Assembly: GCA_023653245.1 (NCBI GenBank)
Contig: JAMNXK010000075.1
Span: 1-7,892 of the forward strand
From: Tagaea sp.
GTDB taxonomy: Bacteria > Pseudomonadota > Alphaproteobacteria > CACIAM-22H2
Reading direction: 5' to 3'
DNA length: 7,892 nt
Part shown: one piece after another, positions 1 to 6,126 of the stretch
How the letters are laid out: every line of letters begins with the position of its first letter
Numbering within the stretch: position 1 is the first letter of the stretch
Program-made: the position numbers and the translations under genes
The notes under the pieces: generated by a model
Databases searched by the model: none
Seen by the model: the letters and a program-made list of their open reading frames with translations, nothing else
Told to the model about the DNA's origin: nothing

Positions 1-81
1 CGCGCCCGCTACATGAGCCTGGAAACCATCGCCCCGATCGGCGACACTCCCGTCGTCGCGCTGTCCGCTGTGACCGCCTGA
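1..81 (+). CDS. C-terminal end of an unidentified protein (5' part outside window)
   Basis: Frame 1 is open from the window edge and ends in TGA, giving 26 residues that finish ...PVVALSAVTA. About 23 of the 26 codons end in G or C, matching the real genes here, and that bias is lost after the stop. A GC-rich hairpin begins three bases past the stop, as expected at a gene end. The fragment is too short to assign a family and I do not recognise it. It converges with recA across a long intergenic gap. The antisense frame also stays open here but has weaker third-position bias. Confidence 0.5.
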   Translation, partial: RARYMSLETIAPIGDTPVVALSAVTA

Positions 82-83
82 CA

Positions 84-99
84 CGGCCAACCCTGGCCG
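84..99 (+). terminator. Hairpin just after the stop of the left-edge gene
   Basis: CGGCCA and TGGCCG form a perfect 6-bp stem around the loop ACCC. It starts three bases after the upstream stop codon. There is no T tract, so it may be a 3' end-stabilising hairpin or part of a factor-dependent terminator rather than a classical intrinsic one. Confidence 0.4.
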
Positions 100-135
100 C
101 AAAGCGACGGTGAGCAACACCAGATACACCACGCC

Positions 136-152
136 AAGGGACATGATCCCTT
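136..152 (+). other. Second small inverted repeat downstream of the left-edge gene
   Basis: AAGGGA and TCCCTT pair perfectly around the 5-base loop CATGA. It could be a second 3' hairpin for the left-edge transcript. There is no T run on either side, and a 6-bp repeat could arise by chance, so the role is uncertain. Confidence 0.25.
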
Positions 153-303
153 AGAGCGCGAGGCCCGTTCGGAACGAAGCTCATCTTTCGATCTGAGGTC
201 GAGCACCGTTACGTCTCCCGGATTCGCACGCCGCAATCGAATGTCGGCGATCCGACGGCATCAATCAAGTCACCTGCGGCGACATCTACTCACAGCCTGA
301 GGA

Positions 304-359
304 AAACCGGGCCGGCGGGGCGAACCGCGTGGGGATCACCGCCCGGCCGGCCCGGGTTT
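304..359 (-). terminator. Long GC-rich hairpin with trailing T run; candidate recA transcript terminator
   Basis: The arms pair over 18 positions: 304-308 with 355-359, 309-316 with 346-353 and 318-322 with 340-344. There is one bulged base (354) and one mismatch (317/345), and the loop is 17 bases. Read on the - strand, the stem ends in GG followed by TTTT (bases 306-303), the form of a rho-independent terminator. It lies about 200 bases past the recA stop, so recA would carry a long 3' UTR. On the + strand the stem is followed by only three T's, so termination from the left gene is less likely. Confidence 0.45.
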
Positions 360-369
360 GGGCCCGGAC

Positions 370-400
370 CGCCGCCCGCGATCCGAAGATCGGGGCGGCG
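370..400 (-). other. Stable hairpin with cUUCGg tetraloop on the - strand
   Basis: Bases 370-377 pair with 393-400 (8 bp). After one bulged G (378), bases 379-383 pair with 388-392 (5 bp). The loop is CGAA on the + strand and TTCG on the - strand, closed by a C-G pair, which makes the unusually stable C(UUCG)G tetraloop in a recA-direction RNA. No T tract follows. It may protect the recA 3' end or be part of a small structured RNA. Confidence 0.45.
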
Positions 401-459
401 TGCGGGGCCGATGGCGTCGACTGGACCTCGTTGCTTGTGGACGGCACCAATCTTGGACC

Positions 460-492
460 GGCCTCGCCCTTCGACAGGCTCAGGGTGAGGCC
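460..492. repeat. REP-like palindromic repeat (TCGACAGGCTC loop type)
   Basis: The arms GGCCTCGCCCT and AGGGTGAGGCC pair over 11 bp with one G-T pair around the loop TCGACAGGCTC. I recognise the core from memory as a short intergenic palindrome scattered in many alphaproteobacterial genomes, which gives spurious translations containing PEPVEG. Only one copy is in the window. Its spread in this genome is inferred. Confidence 0.55.
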
Positions 493-501
493 TACTCATT
501 T

Positions 502-550
502 GACCTCATGGTGCGGCCGTCAATGGACGCCCGTGTCGAACCATGAGGTC
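502..550. repeat. REP-like palindromic repeat (CCTCATGGT...ACCATGAGG type)
   Basis: GACCTCATGGT and ACCATGAGGTC form a perfect 11-bp inverted repeat separated by 27 bases. The centre holds its own small hairpin, CGTC-AATG-GACG (518-529). Conserved outer arms, a TCGAACC inner edge and a variable central stem match the plan of a common alphaproteobacterial intergenic repeat as I remember it. It begins 13 bases past the recA stop and would be the first structure in the recA 3' UTR. Confidence 0.55.
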
Positions 551-563
551 GGCAAAACGGCGC

Positions 564-1655
564 TTAGTTGTCGCCGCCGCCGGTATCGGCGGCGAGCGCG
601 TTGGCGACCAAGCCCGAATTGGCGCGGATCGCCTTCTCGATCTCGGCGGCGATCTCCGGATGCTCCTTGAGGTAGTTGCGCGAATTGTCCCGGCCTTGGC
701 CGATGCGCTCGCCGTTGTAGGAGAACCAGGCGCCGGACTTTTCGACCACCCCGGCCTTGACGCCCAGATCGATGATCTCGCCCATCTTCGACACGCCTTC
801 GCCGTACATGATGTCGAACTCGACGACCTTGAACGGCGGGGCCATCTTGTTCTTGACCACCTTCACGCGGGTCTGATTGCCGACCACGTCGTCCTTGTCC
901 TTGATGGCGCCGATGCGCCGGATGTCGAGGCGCACCGAGGCGTAGAATTTGAGCGCGTTGCCGCCGGTCGTGGTCTCGGGATTGCCGAACATCACGCCGA
1001 TCTTCATGCGGATCTGGTTGATGAAGATGACCAGCGTGTTCGAGCGCGAGATCGAGCCGGTGAGCTTGCGCAAGGCCTGGCTCATCAGGCGCGCATGCAC
1101 GCCCATATGGCTGTCGCCCATCTCGCCTTCGAGCTCGGCGCGCGGCACGAGGGCCGCGACCGAGTCGACGACCAGCACGTCGACGGCGCCCGAGCGCACC
1201 AGCGTGTCGGCGATTTCCAGTGCCTGCTCGCCCGCGTCGGGCTGGGAGATCAGCAGATTGTCGACGTCGCAGCCGAGCTTGCGCGCGTAGCCGGGGTCGA
1301 GCGCGTGCTCGGCATCGACGAAGGCGCAAGTGCCGCCGGCCTTCTGGGCCTCGGCGATCGCGTGCAAAGCGAGCGTGGTCTTGCCCGAGCTTTCGGGCCC
1401 GTAAATCTCGACGATGCGCCCTTTGGGCAGGCCGCCGATCCCGAGTGCGATGTCCAGCGACAGCGAGCCGGTCGAGATCACCTCGGCCTGCACGGTCTGA
1501 TCCTTGCCGCCGAGCTTCATGATCGAGCCCTTGCCGAAGGCGCGCTCGATCTGGCTGAGGGCCGCTTCCAAAGCCTTGTTCTTGTCCATGCTGTCCTTGC
1601 CGTCCTTTTCGCCCGCGTCCCGGGGGACGGTGCGCAGCGCTTGTGCCGAAGACAT
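564..1655 (-). CDS. recA: RecA recombinase
   Basis: RecA binds single-stranded DNA as an ATP-dependent filament, carries out strand exchange, and triggers LexA self-cleavage in the SOS response. The 363-residue product has the whole fold: Walker A GPESSGKT at 86-93 (catalytic Lys92), Glu116 in FVDAEH, Walker [10 protein letters not shown] at 161-169, loop L1 near 178-198, and loop L2 at 213-240 with [25 protein letters not shown]. The chosen ATG has AAGGAG nine bases upstream; an internal ATG at 1587-1589 (MDKNKAL) is a weaker alternative. The in-frame opening further upstream is unlikely to be coding because it covers the promoter and leader. The C-terminal tail is short, with only two acidic residues in its last dozen, unlike the strongly acidic E. 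coli tail. The gene is monocistronic and not followed by alaS. Confidence 0.98.
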   Translation of the reverse strand: MSSAQALRTVPRDAGEKDGKDSMDKNKALEAALSQIERAFGKGSIMKLGGKDQTVQAEVISTGSLSLDIALGIGGLPKGRIVEIYGPESSGKTTLALHAIAEAQKAGGTCAFVDAEHALDPGYARKLGCDVDNLLISQPDAGEQALEIADTLVRSGAVDVLVVDSVAALVPRAELEGEMGDSHMGVHARLMSQALRKLTGSISRSNTLVIFINQIRMKIGVMFGNPETTTGGNALKFYASVRLDIRRIGAIKDKDDVVGNQTRVKVVKNKMAPPFKVVEFDIMYGEGVSKMGEIIDLGVKAGVVEKSGAWFSYNGERIGQGRDNSRNYLKEHPEIAAEIEKAIRANSGLVANALAADTGGGDN

Positions 1656-1789
1656 GTTCCTTCTCTCCTTATGGCAGGCCGGGCGCGAAGGCGAAATCCC
1701 CTCGGGACCGGCGTGGTTGACCATTGATTCAGTAACGACCCTTCCAGCCTTATCTCGCGCGTGGTGCCGGTTTGTTCCAGCTACCACCC

Positions 1790-1817
1790 CGGCGCGGAAC
1801 CCCATGGGCCCGCGCCG
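1790..1817 (-). other. Predicted 5'-terminal stem-loop of the recA mRNA
   Basis: CGGCGCGG (1790-1797) and CCGCGCCG (1810-1817) form a perfect 8-bp GC stem around a 12-base loop. The candidate -10 box predicts transcription starting near 1818-1819, so the stem would begin within one or two bases of the 5' end. Such terminal stems are known to protect mRNAs from 5'-end-dependent decay. The role here is inferred and depends on that start. Confidence 0.4.
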
Positions 1818-1825
1818 TGATTCGC

Positions 1826-1853
1826 ACTGTATCATTTTCGTTCTTGCCGTCAA
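1826..1853 (-). promoter_or_regulatory. Candidate recA promoter
   Basis: On the - strand TTGACG (1853-1848) and TACAGT (1831-1826) are separated by 16 bases. TG one base before the -10 box makes it an extended -10 element. The region is AT-richer than its surroundings. It predicts a recA leader of about 160 bases. It is the best sigma70-like pair I found upstream of recA. Confidence 0.5.
1829..1843. promoter_or_regulatory. Possible LexA (SOS) operator, degenerate
   Basis: The alphaproteobacterial SOS box is GTTC-N7-GTTC (GAAC-N7-GAAC on the other strand). GTATCATTTTCGTTC has one perfect half-site, the right 7-base AT-rich spacing, and two of four matches in the other half. It lies between the -35 and -10 boxes of the candidate promoter, where a repressor would block RNA polymerase. 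A second lone GAAC half-site lies at 1864-1867 beside the -35 box. Six of eight matches is not strong by itself. Confidence 0.3.
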
Positions 1854-1881
1854 GGCAAAAAGAGAACATCGATATAAAGGC

Positions 1882-1907
1882 AAAATCTTGGGGCCGCCGC
1901 ACGCCCC
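1882..1907 (-). terminator. Weak candidate terminator for the tct operon
   Basis: On the - strand GGGGC (1907-1903) and GCCCC (1894-1890) pair around an 8-base loop and are followed by AAGATTTT. It lies about 50 bases past the tctA stop and just ahead of the recA promoter, where a terminator is expected. The stem is short and the T run starts late. Confidence 0.25.
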
Positions 1908-1944
1908 TACCCTGGTTGCTTCGGGAGCGCCCGCACGGCGACTC

Positions 1945-1960
1945 GACGGGCGCGCCCGTC
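1945..1960. other. Perfect 16-bp palindrome over the tctA stop codon
   Basis: GACGGGCGCGCCCGTC equals its own reverse complement and includes two bases of the tctA TGA. As RNA it folds as a 6-bp stem with a CGCG loop. Part of it can instead pair with GCGCCCG at 1927-1933 to make a 7-bp stem. No T run follows, so it may be a 3'-end barrier or a protein site. Confidence 0.4.
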
Positions 1961-3461
1961 ACTCCTTGAAGACTTCCTCGCGGCGGGCGCGCAGCGCCGG
2001 CAGCAGCGACACGCCGAGGGCGGTCAGGCCCACCAGCAGCAAGCTCGCCGACAGCGGCGACTGGACGAACACAAGCGGGTCCCCGCCCGAGATAATGAGC
2101 GCCTGGCGGAGCTTCTCCTCAAGCAGCCGCCCCAGCACGAAGCCGAGGGCGAGCGGCGCGGGCTCGAAATCCAGCTTGTGCAGCGCGTAGCCGACCAGCC
2201 CGAACACCGCGGTCAAGTAGACCATGTCGGCGGTGTTGCCGATCGAATAGATGCCGATGCAGCAGAACAGGACGATGGCCGGAAACAGCAGGCGGTAGGG
2301 CACGCGCAGCAGCCGGACCCACAGCCCGATCAGCGGCAGGTTGATCACCAGCAGCATCACATTGCCGACCCACATCGACGCGATCAGGCCCCAGAAAAGC
2401 TCGGGATTGCGGTCGATGACTTGTGGCCCCGGAATGACGCCTTGGATCAGCATGGCGCCCACCATCAGCGCCATCACGGCGTTGGGCGGCAGGCCGAGCG
2501 TGAGCAGCGGAATGAACGAGGTCTGCGCGCCCGCGTTGTTGGCCGATTCCGGGCCCGCCACGCCGGCCGGCGCGCCGTGGCCGAAGGTTTCGGGGCGCTT
2601 GGCGATGCGCTTTTCGAGCGCGTAGCTGGCGAAGGGCGCCAAAATGGCGCCGTTGCCGGGCAGAATCCCGAGCGCCGAGCCCAGGCCCGCACCGCGCAAC
2701 ATGGCGGGCAGATTCGCGCGGAATTCGCGCAAACTCGGCAGCAGGCGGCCGATCTTCGCGCGCACGACGTCGCGCGCTTCGGGGTTCTGGAGGTTCTTCA
2801 GGATCTCGGCGAAGCCGAACAAGCCCATCGCCAGGACCGCGAATTCCAGGCCGTCATAGAGCATTTCCAACCCGAAGGTCAGCCGCTCGCGCCCGGTCTC
2901 GATATCGGTCCCGATCGTGCTGAGCAGGATGCCGAGGGCGATCATCGCCACCGCCTTCAGCAGCGAACCGCGCGCCAGCACGACGGCGAGCACCAGACCC
3001 ATGATCATCAAGGAGAAGTACTCGGCCGGCCCGAACAGCAATCCAAGCCGCGTCATCGGCTCGCCAAGGGCGGCGATCAACAGCGTGGCGATCGTGCCCG
3101 CCACGAAGGAGCCGATCGCCGCGAGCCCGAGGGCCAGCCCCGCCTGGCCGTTCTTCGCCATTTCGTGGCCGTCGATCGCAGTGACGACGGCGGTCGCCTC
3201 GCCGGGAATATTGACCAGGATGGCGGTCGTCGAGCCGCCATATTGCGCGCCGTAATAGATCCCCGCGAGCATGATGAGCGCGCCCGTCGGATCGAGCGAC
3301 AGCGTGATCGGCAGCAAGATCGCGATCGTCGCCACCGGCCCCACGCCCGGCAGCACGCCCACGAGCGTGCCGATCAAACAGCCGACGAAACACAGCCCGA
3401 TGTTCTTAAGGGTCAACGCGACCTGCAGCCCGAGCCCCAGATTGGAGAGCATGTCGCCCAT
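1959..3461 (-). CDS. tctA: TctA, large membrane subunit of tripartite tricarboxylate transporter
   Basis: TctA is the large membrane protein of the TTT family and carries the substrate across the inner membrane using an ion gradient, fed by TctC and assisted by TctB. The 500 residues match the usual length, with about a dozen hydrophobic segments. The family signatures are GTLVGVLPGVGP near 31-42, the YYGAQYGGSTTAIL stretch near 69-82, a second copy of the LPG motif (GILPGNGA, 265-272) that reflects the internal duplication, and GPESANNAG near 303-311. The first ATG lies one base after the tctB stop (TGA-C-ATG) with little ribosome site, so translation is probably coupled. A second ATG three codons in is also possible. 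It is last in the operon and shows no truncation. Confidence 0.95.
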   Translation of the reverse strand: MGDMLSNLGLGLQVALTLKNIGLCFVGCLIGTLVGVLPGVGPVATIAILLPITLSLDPTGALIMLAGIYYGAQYGGSTTAILVNIPGEATAVVTAIDGHEMAKNGQAGLALGLAAIGSFVAGTIATLLIAALGEPMTRLGLLFGPAEYFSLMIMGLVLAVVLARGSLLKAVAMIALGILLSTIGTDIETGRERLTFGLEMLYDGLEFAVLAMGLFGFAEILKNLQNPEARDVVRAKIGRLLPSLREFRANLPAMLRGAGLGSALGILPGNGAILAPFASYALEKRIAKRPETFGHGAPAGVAGPESANNAGAQTSFIPLLTLGLPPNAVMALMVGAMLIQGVIPGPQVIDRNPELFWGLIASMWVGNVMLLVINLPLIGLWVRLLRVPYRLLFPAIVLFCCIGIYSIGNTADMVYLTAVFGLVGYALHKLDFEPAPLALGFVLGRLLEEKLRQALIISGGDPLVFVQSPLSASLLLVGLTALGVSLLPALRARREEVFKE

Positions 3462-3462
3462 G

Positions 3463-3972
3463 TCAGTATCCGATCAGCCAGGGCGCGACGGGCACCGGAA
3501 TCCCGAGCGCGAAGCGGAACACCGCGGTGCAGAGGGCGGAGGTCGCGATCGCGAAAACGATCAACTCGCCCGGCCGCGACCCGCGGTCGGCGAGCCCGGC
3601 GACGAACACCGCCAGCGGCCCCGCCACAACGAGGCCGAGCGGCGGAATCTCCAAAGGACCGATATGCCCGCCTCGGATGGTCAGGCCGAACAGCACGACC
3701 GCGCCCAGCACGATGGCGACCTCCCGCCACGCCCACGCCCCGACGGCACCGCCCGGGGCGCGCAACGCCAGGATCGTTTGGAGCGCGCCCAGCGCCACGA
3801 TGAAGCCCGCGACGATCCGCGGCAGCAGCCCCGCGCCCACGCCTTGGCGCGTCATGAACGGCAACTCGGCGCCGCCGAGCAGCGCCACGCCGCCCACCGC
3901 CATCAAGGCGATCCCCGCCCAAACGTCGCGATCGCGAAGCTTGGCGCCCGACTCCTTGGCTTCCGGTTCCAT
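3463..3972 (-). CDS. tctB: TctB, small membrane subunit of tripartite tricarboxylate transporter
   Basis: The 169-residue protein has a short charged N-terminus and hydrophobic segments near 18-35, 48-70, 84-99, 110-127 and 135-154, the size and pattern of the poorly conserved TctB family. Of the last two segments, one may be re-entrant, since the family usually has four. TctB partners TctA in the membrane; its exact role is less clear. The start ATG has AGGGGG four bases upstream, which overlaps the TAG stop of tctC. The frame is open far upstream inside tctC, but that extension has no ribosome site and does not look like a TctB. Assignment rests on size, topology and position between tctC and tctA. 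Confidence 0.9.
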   Translation of the reverse strand: MEPEAKESGAKLRDRDVWAGIALMAVGGVALLGGAELPFMTRQGVGAGLLPRIVAGFIVALGALQTILALRAPGGAVGAWAWREVAIVLGAVVLFGLTIRGGHIGPLEIPPLGLVVAGPLAVFVAGLADRGSRPGELIVFAIATSALCTAVFRFALGIPVPVAPWLIGY

Positions 3973-3980
3973 CCGGCCCC

Positions 3981-4952
3981 CTATTCGAGCGTGATGTTGG
4001 CGGCTTTGACGATCTCGCCCCAGCGCGCGCGCTCCTTGGCCATGAACTCGGCGAAGGCGGCCCCTTCGAGATCGGCGGGCGTGGCGCCGTCGTCCTTCAA
4101 GCGCTCGACGACGGTCGGATCGCGCAAAGTCTCGCGCGTCGCCTGCGACAGACGCGTGCGGACTGCCGGCTGCAAGCCACGCGGCCCGAGCAACCCGTAC
4201 CAAGCCGACGCCGTGTAGTCCTTGATCCCCGCCTCGATCGCGGTGGGCACGTCGGGCAAGCCGGCGAAGCGCGCCGCGCCGGTGACGGCCAGCGCCGCGA
4301 CCCTCTTGCCTTCGATCAGGCCCGTCACCGACGGGATCGTCGTCACCATGAAGTCGATATGGCCGCCCACGAGATCGTTCAGCGCCGGACCGGCACCGCG
4401 ATAGGGCACGTGGCGCGCTTCGAAGCCGGCGACTTGACCGAGCAGCAGGGCGGCGAGATGGCTGGCCGAGGCGTTGCTCGCCGAGCCGTAGACGAGCGTG
4501 CGCGACTTGGCCGCGGCGACGAGGTCGCCCAGCGACGTGACCGGCAGCCGGGGGCCGACGACGACGACCAGCGACGCGTCGGCGATCAACGCGATCGGAT
4601 CGAGCGTCGTCGCCGGGTCGGCCTTGAGGCGGCGGAACAGATGCGGATTGACCACCATCGGCCCCTGGTTGCCGATCAGCAGCGTGTGGCCGTCGGGTGC
4701 GGCCGCGGCGACGGCTTCGGTGCCCAGATTGGCGGCCGCGCCGGGCCGGTTTTCGACCAGCACGCGGCCGTCGAGAACCTTCTCCAGCCGCGCGGCGAAG
4801 ATCCGTGCCACCGCGTCCGTGCCGCCGCCGGCGGCGTAGCTGACGATCAGCGTGATCGGCTTGCTGGGAAAGCGCGCTTGGGCGCGCGCGATCGACGGCG
4901 ACGCGAGCGCGAAAGCGGTTCCCGAAGCCAACAGGGTGCGGCGATTCAACAT
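3981..4952 (-). CDS. tctC: TctC/Bug-family periplasmic solute-binding protein
   Basis: TctC-type (Bug) proteins capture carboxylates in the periplasm and deliver them to TctA/TctB. The 323 residues start with a signal peptide, MLNRRTLLASGTAFALASPSIARA, probably cut after ARA-24. Two arginines before a hydrophobic stretch give it a Tat-like look, though the motif is imperfect. The mature protein opens with the family hallmark FPSKPITLIVSYAAGGGTDAVAR (28-50) and has the second-domain stretch YGSASNASASHLAALLLG near 155-172. The start is fixed by GGAGG seven bases upstream, inside the preceding gene; the ATG overlaps that gene's end by seven bases. The frame is open far upstream only as a shadow of that gene. 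Bug ligands vary widely, so the substrate is not given by family alone. Confidence 0.94.
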   Translation of the reverse strand: MLNRRTLLASGTAFALASPSIARAQARFPSKPITLIVSYAAGGGTDAVARIFAARLEKVLDGRVLVENRPGAAANLGTEAVAAAAPDGHTLLIGNQGPMVVNPHLFRRLKADPATTLDPIALIADASLVVVVGPRLPVTSLGDLVAAAKSRTLVYGSASNASASHLAALLLGQVAGFEARHVPYRGAGPALNDLVGGHIDFMVTTIPSVTGLIEGKRVAALAVTGAARFAGLPDVPTAIEAGIKDYTASAWYGLLGPRGLQPAVRTRLSQATRETLRDPTVVERLKDDGATPADLEGAAFAEFMAKERARWGEIVKAANITLE

Positions 4953-6064
4953 GGCGTTTCCTCCGATATTTGCGTTTTCGTTTCCGCGACGGCGAAGAGT
5001 TCGGGCGGCACCAGGACCGCGCCTTCGAACAGGCGGCGCGCCGTCCGGATCACGGACACGACGGGCGCCGCGTGCGGTTCGCTCCGTTCGATCCGCAGGT
5101 CGAGCTTGCCCGACGGGTGCTCGATGCGCAGCTCGGTCTGCGCGGGCGACGTCCGCGCGACGCGCGCGGCGAGCGTCCCCGGCGTGACGATCGCCGTCGC
5201 GATGGCGACGGCGCCGGTGATCGCCAAGGCCGTATGGCAGGTGTGCGGCATCAAGTAGCGCACACGGATCGTGCCGCCGTCGGCCGGCGGCGAAAGAATC
5301 GCGGGCTTGGGCACGACCCGGTCGGCGACGTCGCCCAGCCCCATCCGGTGGCCCGCCTCGCGCCGCATCGCTTCGATCCGCGCGAGCAGCGCGCGGTTCG
5401 CGTCGATCTCGGCCGGCGTCTCGCCGCCGGTCAAGCCCAGATCGGAGGCTTGCAACAGCATCAGCGGCATCGCCGCGTCGATCAGCGTGACGTCCATCCC
5501 GCCGATCCGCTCGACCGCTTGACCGGAAGGCAGCAGCGCGTCGGTCTTCGAACCGGCCGCGTCCAGAAACGCGAGATGGATGGGCGCCGCCGATCCGGGA
5601 ACGCCGTCGATCGTCGCGTCGCCCGCATAGGCGACCCGCCCGCCTTGCGTCCGCACCCGCGCCACGATCAGCTTGCCGGTGTTGACGTTGCGGATTCGCA
5701 CCGTCGTCGTGCCCGCCCGCGCGGGCACCAGCCCCGCTTCGATCGCGAACGGGCCGACACCGGCCAGCATGTTCCCGCAATTCGGCGAGGTATCGACCCG
5801 CCGCTCGGCGACCAGGACCTGCGCGAAGAGGTAGTCGACGTCCGCGTCCGCGCGCCGCGATCGCCCGACGATCGCCACCTTGCTGGTCAACGGATTGCCG
5901 CCGCCGATCCCGTCGATCTGCAGGCGATGCCCCGCCCCCAAGGCCGCGATCAAAACCGCGTCGCGGCGCGCGGGCTCGGCCGGCAGGTCGTCGGCGAGGA
6001 AAAACGGCCCCTTCGACGTGCCGCCGCGCATCAAGACGCAAGGTATGCGGACCAGATCGTCCAT
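4946..6064 (-). CDS. PrpF / 4-oxalomesaconate tautomerase (GalD-like) family isomerase
   Basis: This 372-residue cytoplasmic protein belongs to the PrpF family, diaminopimelate-epimerase-like two-domain isomerases that shift a double bond in unsaturated tricarboxylates. Visible blocks are MRGGTSKG (12-19), DGIGGGNPLTSKVAIV (51-66), NCGNMLAGVGPFAIE (95-109) and MPHTCHTALAITGAV (272-286). Lys62 and Cys96 occupy the places where PrpF has its proposed catalytic lysine and cysteine. The overall wording is closer, from memory, to GalD, which converts keto and enol forms of 4-oxalomesaconate in gallate breakdown, than to 2-methylaconitate isomerase. No gallate or propionate pathway gene is in view. 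It is first in the operon with the transporter, so it probably acts on the imported substrate. The ATG has only GAGGAA 14 bases upstream, and no better in-frame start exists. Confidence 0.88.
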   Translation of the reverse strand: MDDLVRIPCVLMRGGTSKGPFFLADDLPAEPARRDAVLIAALGAGHRLQIDGIGGGNPLTSKVAIVGRSRRADADVDYLFAQVLVAERRVDTSPNCGNMLAGVGPFAIEAGLVPARAGTTTVRIRNVNTGKLIVARVRTQGGRVAYAGDATIDGVPGSAAPIHLAFLDAAGSKTDALLPSGQAVERIGGMDVTLIDAAMPLMLLQASDLGLTGGETPAEIDANRALLARIEAMRREAGHRMGLGDVADRVVPKPAILSPPADGGTIRVRYLMPHTCHTALAITGAVAIATAIVTPGTLAARVARTSPAQTELRIEHPSGKLDLRIERSEPHAAPVVSVIRTARRLFEGAVLVPPELFAVAETKTQISEETPC

Positions 6065-6092
6065 GGCAGTCGGGCGGGTTCCTCGTGGCGCG

Positions 6093-6112
6093 GCGCGGCG
6101 TTCGGGCCGCGC
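6093..6112 (-). other. GC-rich hairpin in the leader of the tautomerase operon
   Basis: GCGCGGC and GCCGCGC form a perfect 7-bp stem around the loop GTTCGG. It would lie near the 5' end of the operon mRNA if transcription starts near 6120, and about 30 bases ahead of the first ATG. It could stabilise the mRNA; no attenuator partner is evident. Confidence 0.35.
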
Positions 6113-6126
6113 GTCGATTTCGGGCC

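Larger units (their letters stand above)
82..563. other. Intergenic region between convergent genes, rich in inverted repeats
   Basis: No reading frame here has convincing codon bias, a ribosome site or a recognisable product; the short open frames simply translate repeats. The left half, to about base 300, holds only small hairpins, one of them a 5-bp stem with a CGAT loop at 243-256. The right half holds four stronger inverted repeats in a row, listed separately. No tRNA-like cloverleaf or T-arm was found on either strand. Confidence 0.7.
1656..1958. other. recA upstream region (leader, promoter, end of tct operon)
   Basis: This 303-base gap separates recA from the 3' end of the transporter operon, both on the - strand. 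It holds the recA ribosome site, a leader of about 160 bases with a strong 5' stem-loop, a candidate promoter with a partial LexA site, and a possible operon terminator. The recA frame stays open through most of it, but without a ribosome site. I see no separate small gene. Confidence 0.6.

Noticed and set aside
1..144. Minus-strand frame starting MSLGVVYLVLLTVALRPGLA, signal-peptide-like, with AAGGGA upstream
   Set aside because: It is antisense to the + strand gene end, which has much stronger G/C third-position bias and a hairpin right after its stop. I cannot fully exclude it.
160..240. tRNA-like GTTCGGAAC segment
   Set aside because: No acceptor or anticodon arms can be built around it on either strand.
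290..499. Small minus-strand protein containing PEPVEG
   Set aside because: This is the usual spurious translation of a palindromic intergenic repeat.
1656..1883. In-frame N-terminal extension of recA, starting at an ATG near 1883
   Set aside because: RecA family proteins begin near the chosen start, which has a good ribosome site. The extension overlaps the promoter and leader hairpin and resembles no RecA N-terminus.
2178..3803. Long + strand open frame antisense to tctA and tctB
   Set aside because: Its protein is rich in Arg, Gln, His and Asp without any known pattern, the typical mirror of a GC-rich membrane-protein gene.
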